DNA from: Micromonospora chalcea
GTDB taxonomy: Bacteria; Actinomycetota; Actinomycetes; Mycobacteriales; Micromonosporaceae
Length of the DNA stretch: 64,000 nucleotides
Reading direction: 5' to 3'
Assembly: GCF_002926165.1 (NCBI RefSeq)
Contig: NZ_MAGP01000165.1
Span: 62,001-126,000, forward strand
Translations under genes and position numbers: made by a program
Notes under the pieces: generated by a model
Told to the model about the DNA's origin: nothing
Databases searched by the model: none
The model's input: the letters and a program-made list of their open reading frames with translations, nothing else
Shown: positions 58,241 through 64,000 of the stretch, piece after piece
Position numbering within the stretch: position 1 is the stretch's first letter
Layout of the letters: each line of letters opens with the position of its first letter

Positions 58241-58265
58241 GTGGATGAATATGGCATTCATCCAC
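58241..58265. promoter_or_regulatory. AT-rich palindrome upstream of arcA
   Basis: GTGGATGAAT (58241-58250) and ATTCATCCAC (58256-58265) form a perfect 10-bp inverted repeat with a 5-base spacer, in the divergent region between arcA and the NERD-like gene. The TGAAT and ATTCA half-sites recall ARG boxes, although those usually have a 4-base spacer. Its AT content stands out from the surrounding DNA. Confidence 0.55.
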
Positions 58266-58358
58266 ACTCACTCCGGCGCCCCGGCTTGCCGAGCCCCCGG
58301 GGGCGCAACGTAGGGTAGTGGAGACATAACTTCGAGAGACCTTTTGCCGGAGGTCGCG

Positions 58359-59096
58359 ATGACTGTCTTTCCCGCTCGTCGAGCCGTACCGAGCAGGGCA
58401 CTGCCGCCCCGCACGGTGCCGCACACCCGGGTCGAGCCCACGTCGGTGCTCGAACCGGCCCGACCGACTCCACTGGAGTGGGCCCGGCGTCGCCGGGCGG
58501 AGCGGGGGGCCCGCCGGTTGGAAGCCGCCGGGGCCCGCGCCCTCGGCCAGCTCGACCACCTCGGGCCCGCCTGGCACGTCATCGAGTGGCCCCGGACGGA
58601 CCCGGCCGACATGCTGCTCGACCGCGTCCGCGACGACCGGGCCGGGTTCCTGGCCATCGGCCCGAGCGGCCTGTTCGCGGTCACCATCGCCGACCACGGC
58701 CGCGCGCGCGTGCTCGTCGCCGGTGACGTCGTGCAGATCAACGGCAAGCGCCCGCCGTACGTGGCGGAGGCGCGCCGGGACGCCAAGCGGGCCAGCAAGG
58801 CCCTCTCCGACGCGGTCGGCCTGCCGATCCCGGTCACGCCGGTGCTGACGTTCGTCGGCTCCGGCGTGATCAGCGTCTACGGGCTGCCGAAGGACTGCCT
58901 CATGGCCACCCACCGGGAGCTGGACCGCCTGCTCGTGGCCGGCGGGAACCGGATCAGCCCGGCCACCGCCGAGAAGCTGTCCCGCGTGGCCCAGGCGCCG
59001 TCGACGTGGTTCAACGGCACGTACCGTCCAACCGCCGACTACCGGTGGTACGACGAGGGCCGAACGGCCGCTGACAAGCGGGCCGCCCGCCGGTAA
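58359..59096 (+). CDS. NERD-like domain protein
   Basis: Protein of 245 residues from ATG 58359, with GGAGG six bases upstream. The N-terminal 60 residues are basic and Pro-rich. The middle (about 75-195) resembles the nuclease-related NERD domain: GPAWHVIEWPRTDPADMLLD, GFLAIGPSGLFAVTIADHG and the central RRDAKRASKALSDAVG helix, followed by VTPVLTFVGSGVISVYGLPK. The expected active-site residues cannot be placed firmly, so nuclease activity is uncertain. It is divergent from arcA. Confidence 0.7.
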   Translation: MTVFPARRAVPSRALPPRTVPHTRVEPTSVLEPARPTPLEWARRRRAERGARRLEAAGARALGQLDHLGPAWHVIEWPRTDPADMLLDRVRDDRAGFLAIGPSGLFAVTIADHGRARVLVAGDVVQINGKRPPYVAEARRDAKRASKALSDAVGLPIPVTPVLTFVGSGVISVYGLPKDCLMATHRELDRLLVAGGNRISPATAEKLSRVAQAPSTWFNGTYRPTADYRWYDEGRTAADKRAARR

Positions 59097-59240
59097 CGTC
59101 TCCGGCGACGCCACGCGGCCCCCGGCTCCGCCCCCGACTGGTTCCGTCGGTCCGCGTCGTCGCCGGCCGCCCGGCAGCCGATGCTCCCGCCGCACCGACC
59201 GGCTAGCGTGGACAGACCGTCGGTGTACATAGGAGGCGCG

Positions 59241-59693
59241 GTGGCCCACGTCGAACTCTCACTCTCGGACGTGTTCGCGCCCCCGGCGGGCTCCACCGAG
59301 CAGGAGTCCGACAACTTCGGGCAGTGGTCCGGCATGGTCTCCCGAGCCGCCGAGCCGTGCCTGCTGATCGACGCCGGCACCACGGTCGTGGCGATCTCCT
59401 CGTCCGGCTGCGCGCTGCTCTGCCTGGGCGCGCCGGGGGACGTGATCGGCCTGCCGCTGCTGGAGGGCGGCCTGCGCCTGGTGGACTTCACGGCCAGCCC
59501 GAGCGAGCTGACCGAGCAGGAGACCGACAAGATCCCGCCGCTGCTCGCGCTGCACTCCGGGCGACTCGCCCGGGGTCTGCTCCGCGTGCAGGGCCCCAAC
59601 TCCGACGCCGGCCGCACGGTCGACGCGATCTCCACCCCGGTGCTCACCGACGGCGTGGTGGCCGGCTCGCTCACCTTCCTCTCCGCGGTCTGA
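59241..59693 (+). CDS. PAS-like domain protein
   Basis: Protein of 150 residues from GTG 59241, which has a perfect AGGAGG upstream. After about 30 acidic residues (SLSDVFAPPAGSTEQESDNF) a compact domain follows: AEPCLLIDAGTTVVAISSSG, LCLGAPGDVIGLPLLEGGLR, then a C-terminal VLTDGVVAGSLTFLSAV. The alternation and the GDVIGLP turn recall PAS folds without a kinase or enzyme partner. It may be a small sensor. I do not recognise a family. Confidence 0.65.
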   Translation: MAHVELSLSDVFAPPAGSTEQESDNFGQWSGMVSRAAEPCLLIDAGTTVVAISSSGCALLCLGAPGDVIGLPLLEGGLRLVDFTASPSELTEQETDKIPPLLALHSGRLARGLLRVQGPNSDAGRTVDAISTPVLTDGVVAGSLTFLSAV

Positions 59694-59765
59694 CCGGCAC
59701 GCTTCCACCCGGGCCCGGCCTCCTCCTACGATGGGCTCGGCCCCGCCGTACGACGACATCCCTCG

Positions 59766-60305
59766 ATGCCGAGGACGCCCACCGTGCTCCGCACCCCCCA
59801 CCCCGGTCGCCGGCACCGCCCACTGGCGCTGCTGGCGGTGCTCGCCCTCGCCGCCTGCGGCGCGCCGCCCGAGCTGCGCACGCCGCCCGCCGTCGCCACG
59901 CCCGCGCCGGTCCCGTCGACGTCCGCCACGCCCACCCCGAGCGCCACGACGGTGGCACCTGTCACACCGTCCGCGCCCGTGCTCTCCCCGTCCACGCCGG
60001 TGACGGCGACGCCGTGCCGGGGCCGGCCGTCCGGCGACCGGATCGTCGCGCTGCTGCGCGGGTCCGCCGGAGTGCTGCCCCGCGACGTCCGGGTCACAGT
60101 GGCCACCGGTCCGCTCTGCGCCGAAGGGTGGCAGTACACCGTGCTGGCGGTCACCGGACACGAGGAGCTGCAGGTCGTCACCCGGGGCGGCAGCGGCACG
60201 CCGACGCTGGTGACGGCCGGGACGGACGTGTGCGGCGTCGAGGTGCGGACCCTCGCGCCGCCCGGCATCCGTACCCTGGCCTGCGACGGCACGCCGGGTG
60301 CGTAG
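59766..60305 (+). CDS. putative lipoprotein
   Basis: Lipoprotein of 179 residues. The signal is basic (GRRHRP) then hydrophobic (LALLAVLALAAC) with the lipobox Cys near residue 31. A Pro/Thr-rich linker of about 50 residues follows. The mature domain (about 83-179) has four Cys residues (PCRGRP, GPLCAEGW, TDVCGVEV, LACDGT), probably two disulfides. Function unknown. The pheA start lies 10 bases after its stop. Confidence 0.75.
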   Translation: MPRTPTVLRTPHPGRRHRPLALLAVLALAACGAPPELRTPPAVATPAPVPSTSATPTPSATTVAPVTPSAPVLSPSTPVTATPCRGRPSGDRIVALLRGSAGVLPRDVRVTVATGPLCAEGWQYTVLAVTGHEELQVVTRGGSGTPTLVTAGTDVCGVEVRTLAPPGIRTLACDGTPGA

Positions 60306-60315
60306 GCTGGTCGGC

Positions 60316-61272
60316 ATGCCGGGAACACCGCCGACCCGCTTCGTCTACCTGGGCCCCGAGGGCACCTTCGCCGAACAGGCCCTGCGAACGGTGCCCGCCG
60401 CCGAACGCGGGGAGCGCACACCGGCGCGCAGCGTCGGCGAGGCGCTCGACGCGGTACGCGCCGGCGACGCGGACGCGGCCCTGGTGCCGCTGGAGAACTC
60501 CATCGGCGGCGCCGTCGGCGTGACGCTCGACGAGCTGGCCGAGGGCGACCCGTTGGTGATCACCCGCGAGGTCGTCCTGCCGGTGGAGTTCGTGCTCGCC
60601 GCCCGGCCCGGCACCACGCTCGCCGACGTGCGCGGCGTGGCCGCCCACCCGCAGGCGTCCACCCAGTGCCGGGGCTGGCTGCGCGAGCACCTGCCCGACG
60701 CCACAGTTGTCGACGTGCTCTCCAACGGCGCCGCGGCGGCCGGCGCGGCGAGCGGCGAGTACGACGCCGCCATCTGCGCCCCGATCGGCGCGACCCGGCA
60801 CCGGCTGGCGGTCCTCGCCGACAAGATCGCCGACCATCCGGACGCGGTGACCCGCTTCGCGCTGGTGTCCCGCCCCGGGCCGCCTCCGCCGCCGACCGGT
60901 GACGACCTCACCTCGCTGGCCGTCTACATCGCGCACGACCGGGTGGGCGCGCTGCTGGCGGTGCTCATGGAACTGGCGGTGCGGGGCGTGAACATGACCC
61001 GCATCGAGTCCCGCCCCACCGGTGAGGCGCTCGGCCGGTACGTGTTCTTCCTGGACTGTGCCGGGCACGTCGCCGACGTACGCCTCGGCGAGGCGTTGCA
61101 GGGGCTGCGCCGGGTCTGCGCCGACGTGCGGTTCCTGGGGTCGTACCCCCGGCACCGCTGGAACGCGGCGGCGGGTGACCGGTCGGCGGCGGTGCCCACC
61201 GGGCCCTCCGACCTCGACTACGCCGACGCGGCGGCCTGGGTGGCCCGGCTGCGGTCCGGCGAGCTGAGCTGA
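60316..61272 (+). CDS. pheA: prephenate dehydratase
   Basis: Prephenate dehydratase of 318 residues from ATG 60316. It converts prephenate to phenylpyruvate in phenylalanine synthesis. The substrate-binding part shows RFVYLGPEGTFAEQALR, ALVPLENSIGGAVGVTLDEL, and the PDT motif around HPQASTQCRGWLREHLP; the conserved Thr-Arg-Phe is in DAVTRFALVS. A C-terminal ACT domain (about 205-290, with RVGALLAVLMELAVRGVNMTR and the ESRP motif) provides phenylalanine feedback. There is no chorismate mutase domain. Confidence 0.94.
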   Translation: MPGTPPTRFVYLGPEGTFAEQALRTVPAAERGERTPARSVGEALDAVRAGDADAALVPLENSIGGAVGVTLDELAEGDPLVITREVVLPVEFVLAARPGTTLADVRGVAAHPQASTQCRGWLREHLPDATVVDVLSNGAAAAGAASGEYDAAICAPIGATRHRLAVLADKIADHPDAVTRFALVSRPGPPPPPTGDDLTSLAVYIAHDRVGALLAVLMELAVRGVNMTRIESRPTGEALGRYVFFLDCAGHVADVRLGEALQGLRRVCADVRFLGSYPRHRWNAAAGDRSAAVPTGPSDLDYADAAAWVARLRSGELS

Positions 61273-61275
61273 CCG

Positions 61276-61306
61276 GCCCGGGGCGACCACGGCGGGCGCC
61301 CCGGGC
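61276..61306. terminator. 10-bp hairpin terminator
   Basis: GCCCGGGGCG pairs with CGCCCCGGGC around an 11-base loop, between the convergent pheA and AIM24-family genes. Confidence 0.75.
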
Positions 61307-61315
61307 ACCGGAGGG

Positions 61316-62035
61316 TCACTGCAGCAGGCCGCCGAGCACGCCGCCCTGCTGCTGGGTGCCGCTGCCGGCCACCGGAGGCTCCTCCGAGGGCTGGACGACG
61401 ACGAAACCCTGACCGGCGAAGCTCATCGTGAACGCCTCACCGGTGCTGCGGCCGAGCAGCGTGCCGAGGCCGAGCTGCTCGGCGCGGTGGTAGCCGGTCT
61501 GGAGGTTCGCCGACCAGCAGACCGCCGCCTGCGGGTCCACGTACGTCGGCGCGTCCACGTTGAGCACCACCGGGGTGCCCTTGGTGGTGATGGCGATCCG
61601 GCCGTGCCCGGTGAACACGCAGTTGAACAGGCCGGAGGAGGACGCGAAACCGGCGCCGCCGACCATCTTGATGTCGTACTGCAGGGTCGAGTCGAAGGCC
61701 AGCACGCTGGAGCCGTTGATGGACAGCGCGTCGCCCGGCTCCAGGTCGATGACGTGCACGTCCTTGGCGAAGTCGGCGAGGAACACGTCGCCGCGCCCGG
61801 AGACCTTCATCAGCGGCACGCCCTCACCGGTGAGGCGCTGCTTGATGAACTTGCCGATGCCGCCGGAGCCCAGGGCCTGGAACTGCACCTGGCCCTGGTA
61901 GGCGACCATCGAGCCGACGCGGGCCATCGCCTCGCCGTTCAGCTCGATCTTCAGCATCTTGGAGTTCTGCAACCGCATGCCCGGCTGCTGGGACTCCTTC
62001 TCAAGGTTCTCCGCGGAGAACAGCGCGCTGCGCAT
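61316..62035 (-). CDS. AIM24 family protein
   Basis: Protein of 239 residues from ATG 62035, which is preceded by AGGAGG. Typical AIM24 features are present: QNSKMLKIELNGEAMARVGSM near the start, GKFIKQRLTGEGVPLMKVSG, LEPGDALSINGSSVLAFDST and VVLNVDAPTYVDPQAAVCW, then RSTGEAFTMSFAGQGFVVVQ. The fold is a beta-rich barrel-like trimer. The bacterial function is unknown. The name comes from a yeast mitochondrial protein involved in inner-membrane architecture. Confidence 0.9.
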   Translation of the reverse strand: MRSALFSAENLEKESQQPGMRLQNSKMLKIELNGEAMARVGSMVAYQGQVQFQALGSGGIGKFIKQRLTGEGVPLMKVSGRGDVFLADFAKDVHVIDLEPGDALSINGSSVLAFDSTLQYDIKMVGGAGFASSSGLFNCVFTGHGRIAITTKGTPVVLNVDAPTYVDPQAAVCWSANLQTGYHRAEQLGLGTLLGRSTGEAFTMSFAGQGFVVVQPSEEPPVAGSGTQQQGGVLGGLLQ

Positions 62036-62121
62036 GGGTTTTCCTCCTGGGTCAGAATGTGCCTGACCACGGAGGTTAGGGGACCGGCGCAACCGCCGGA
62101 ATCAGCCGGGCGGGGACCCGG

Positions 62122-62472
62122 TCAGCCCCAGCCCAGGGCGTGCAGACGCTCGTCGTCGATGCCGAAATGGTGGGCGATCTCGTGCACCACGGTCACCGCG
62201 ACCTCCTCGACGACGTCGTCGTCGGTGTCGCAGATCGCCAGGATCGGATTGCGGTAGATCAGGATGCGGTCGGGCAGCACGCCGGAGTAGTCCCAGCCGC
62301 GATCGGTGAGCGCGTGCCCCTCGTACAGGCCGAGCAGGTCCTCGCCCGGCGGCGGGTCGTCCTCGACCAGGATGACCACGTTGCTCATGAGCCCGAGCAG
62401 CTCCTCGGGCACCTCGTCGAGTGCCTCGCCGACCAGTTCCTCGAACCGGTCCCGGCTCATCTCCACGGCCAC
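62122..62472 (-). CDS. minimal zinc metallopeptidase (DUF1025-like)
   Basis: Small protein of 116 residues (GTG 62472; the ATG at 62460 would give 112). The single-domain zincin motif is VTVVHEIAHHFGIDDERL, with both His and the Glu of HExxH plus a downstream Asp, as in minimal gluzincins of the DUF1025 group. DRFEELVGEALDEVPEELL begins the fold and LPDRILIYRNPILAI supplies a central strand. It probably acts in the cytoplasm; substrate unknown. Confidence 0.88.
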   Translation of the reverse strand: MAVEMSRDRFEELVGEALDEVPEELLGLMSNVVILVEDDPPPGEDLLGLYEGHALTDRGWDYSGVLPDRILIYRNPILAICDTDDDVVEEVAVTVVHEIAHHFGIDDERLHALGWG

Positions 62473-62555
62473 GCGGCCCGGTCACTCCCCCAGAATCGGC
62501 ACGTCACACGGCGAGGGCGGCCCGCAGGACACTCCCGCCGTGCCGTACGTGATGG

Positions 62556-62984
62556 TCAGGCCAGGCGGGCGTTCAGCGTGATCTGCGCGCCCGGCGACAG
62601 CAGCCGGGAGATCGGGCAGTTCTCCTTGGCCGCCTCGGCCAGCTTGGTGAACTCGGCCTGGTCGATGCCCGGAACCTGACCGACGGTCTCCAGGTCGATC
62701 CGGGTGACTGTCATGCCGGCGTCGGTCTTGTCGAAGTGCACCTTGGCGGTGGTCTCCACCGCCGTTTCCTGGGCGCCGGCGTCGGCGAGCTGCTTGGACA
62801 GCGCCATCGAGAAGCAGCCGGCGTGCGCGGCGCCGATCAGCTCCTCGGGGTTGGTGCCCTCGCCCTCCTCGAAGCGCGACTTGAAGGAGTAGTTGCCGGA
62901 CAGGCCGCCCTTGCCGGTGCGGACGGTGCCGGACCCCTCGGTGAGGTTGCCCTGCCAGCGAGCGGATGCGGTACGGATAGGCAT
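62556..62984 (-). CDS. OsmC family peroxiredoxin
   Basis: Protein of 142 residues, the normal size for OsmC. The peroxidatic Cys is Cys57 in HAGCFSMAL and the resolving Cys is Cys123 in ENCPISRLL. The N-terminal RTASARWQGNLTEGSGTV and GLSGNYSFKSRFEEGEGTNPEE supply the conserved Arg and Glu. It reduces organic hydroperoxides using dithiol donors such as lipoyl proteins. The gene is monocistronic in appearance. Confidence 0.94.
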   Translation of the reverse strand: MPIRTASARWQGNLTEGSGTVRTGKGGLSGNYSFKSRFEEGEGTNPEELIGAAHAGCFSMALSKQLADAGAQETAVETTAKVHFDKTDAGMTVTRIDLETVGQVPGIDQAEFTKLAEAAKENCPISRLLSPGAQITLNARLA

Positions 62985-63101
62985 GGCACGACGCTACGCG
63001 AAAGCGGGCCGCGTCGCACCGCACCTGTGGACCACGATCCGGGCCGTCGGGTGTGTGCTGTGCCATGATTCGACGCAGGCCCGCGTACGGGAAGGGTGGC
63101 C

Positions 63102-63839
63102 ATGTCACAGGATCTCCCCGTCCCCCGCCAGGAGAAGCGAATCCCCGTGCGGGACGACGACACCACTGTCGTCGAGTGGGGTGACGCCGAGCCGGAGTCC
63201 CCCGGCCGGGCCGGACGCTCGCTCGCCGCCCTGGGCCGGGACCGCCGCCTGCCGACAGTGCTCGCCGGGCTCGCCACGGTGGCCGCTGTCGCCTCGCTGA
63301 TCGGCGAGTGGCTGATCATCACGGTGCCGGCCGAGGCCCGGGACGACGACGCGCCCACCCGGCTGACCAGTGGCATCTCCGAGATCGGCGGGTTCGGGGT
63401 GGCGTACCTGGTGGGCCTGCTCGGGCTGTCCGTGGCGCTGGCTCTGGCGCTGCGCGGCGCCCCGGCGGTCCGTCGGCACGCCGCGCTCGCCGGGCTGGGC
63501 CTGTCGGCGGGCGTGCTCGGCGTGCTGGTCGCGAGCGCCGCCTCCCTCGAGCAGCTGGCCCGGCGCATCCTGTTCTTCGTCGGGGACCAGCGCCTCGACG
63601 TGGAGCACGGGCGCGGCCTGGTCACCGCGTTCCTCGCCGTGGCGCTGCTGGCCGCCGCGCTGCACCTGGCCGGCCGGAGCGCCGGGGACACGCCCGCCGA
63701 CGAGGAACCGGACCACGACCACCCGGACGACCGGCCCGCCTGGCGGGGACGCGCCGCCACGGACGACCTGCCGCCGGCCCCCGCGGACCTGACGGTGCAG
63801 CCCACGGTGCCGTTCGCGGACCCCGACCGGTCCCGCTGA
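63102..63839 (+). CDS. hypothetical membrane protein
   Basis: Membrane protein of 245 residues from ATG 63102 (GTG 63096 also possible). The N-terminal 45 residues are charged and cytoplasmic. Four hydrophobic helices follow: TVLAGLATVAAVASLIGEWL, GFGVAYLVGLLGLSVALALA, AALAGLGLSAGVLGVLVASA and GLVTAFLAVALLAAALHLAG. The C-terminus is Asp/Pro/His-rich (EEPDHDHPDDRPAW), possibly metal-binding. No family is recognised. Confidence 0.78.
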   Translation: MSQDLPVPRQEKRIPVRDDDTTVVEWGDAEPESPGRAGRSLAALGRDRRLPTVLAGLATVAAVASLIGEWLIITVPAEARDDDAPTRLTSGISEIGGFGVAYLVGLLGLSVALALALRGAPAVRRHAALAGLGLSAGVLGVLVASAASLEQLARRILFFVGDQRLDVEHGRGLVTAFLAVALLAAALHLAGRSAGDTPADEEPDHDHPDDRPAWRGRAATDDLPPAPADLTVQPTVPFADPDRSR

Positions 63840-63994
63840 CGCCGCATACGTCGGCCACCGCGGCTTCGCCTCCGATTCGCCGGAAAGCCGTGGTTGCCGC
63901 CCGTTCCGCGAGATACGGTTGCTGCCCGCCGTCCCGTGGTCGCGGCACCGAAGACCTGGTCGGCCGGCGTGACGGCGCGGGCGAAGGAGGAACC

Positions 63995-64000
63995 ATGACC
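63995..64000 (+). CDS. start of a further gene, truncated by the window edge
   Basis: ATG at 63995 is preceded by a strong ribosome site, GAAGGAGG (63983-63990), five bases upstream. Only two codons (ATG ACC) are inside the window, so the product cannot be judged. The 155 bases before it are the likely promoter region. Confidence 0.6.

Noticed and set aside
1..64000. CRISPR arrays, insertion sequences, prophage genes
   Set aside because: No regularly spaced direct repeats, transposase or integrase motifs, or phage structural genes were seen.
1..64000. tRNA and rRNA genes
   Set aside because: No GTTCRANYC-type T-loop with matching acceptor stems was noticed, and no rRNA-like sequence is present. 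A tRNAscan or Infernal run would settle it.

Overview
The window is chromosomal DNA from a very GC-rich actinobacterium, most likely Micromonospora or a close relative in the Micromonosporaceae. This rests on the strong G/C bias at third codon positions, frequent GTG starts, many 1- or 4-base stop/start overlaps, the gene families present, and dispersed palindromes that I remember from Micromonospora genomes. The taxonomic call is an inference. I found no rRNA, tRNA, CRISPR array, transposase or phage gene.

Layout. 0-7.5 kb: housekeeping genes (thiolase, rhomboid protease, cyclophilin, CorA-type transporter, PLP aminotransferase). 7.7-27.1 kb: an exopolysaccharide locus. It opens with a CysQ-type PAP phosphatase and a membrane-anchored GH26-like protein. 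A divergent operon follows (PssD/PssE split glycosyltransferase, sulfotransferase, GT2 glycosyltransferase). The long rightward operon then carries a Wzz/BY-kinase-like chain-length protein, a DUF3048 lipoprotein, an O-antigen-ligase-like protein, an APH-fold kinase, a sulfotransferase, a Wzx-like flippase, a third sulfotransferase and a GH26 lipoprotein. A secreted protein with tandem malectin-like domains ends the locus. Three PAPS-dependent sulfotransferases beside a PAP phosphatase suggest a sulfated extracellular glycan. 27.2-34.8 kb: CBS and Nudix proteins, then a compact cassette of nucleotidyltransferase, sn-glycerol-1-phosphate dehydrogenase and CDP-alcohol phosphotransferase, a GT4 glycosyltransferase, an Fpg/Nei glycosylase, and a WbaP-type initiating phosphoglycosyltransferase that could start the glycan.

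34.8-48 kb: a LytS/LytTR two-component pair lies near two DUF485 plus acetate-type symporter operons (38.2 and 45.9 kb). Both operons have helically phased direct repeats upstream, as expected for LytTR binding. The repeats at 38.15 kb are also perfect DnaA boxes, and a 13/14 parS match lies at 45.17 kb, so this part may be close to the replication origin. A SigE-type sigma factor with a membrane partner, an ABC exporter and a flavin-reductase-like protein lie between. 48-53 kb: a UDP-glucuronate-decarboxylase-like epimerase and three consecutive LytR-CpsA-Psr (LCP) glycopolymer transferases; the third has no ordinary start codon ahead of its membrane anchor. 53-64 kb: rhodanese, glycerophosphodiesterase, PAS histidine kinase, RsbW-like ATPase, arginine deiminase with an AT-rich palindrome upstream, prephenate dehydratase, AIM24, minimal zinc protease, OsmC and membrane proteins. 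The last six bases are the start of a further gene.

Most gene calls rest on motifs read directly from the translations. Substrates, regulation and system-level functions are inferences and are marked as such.
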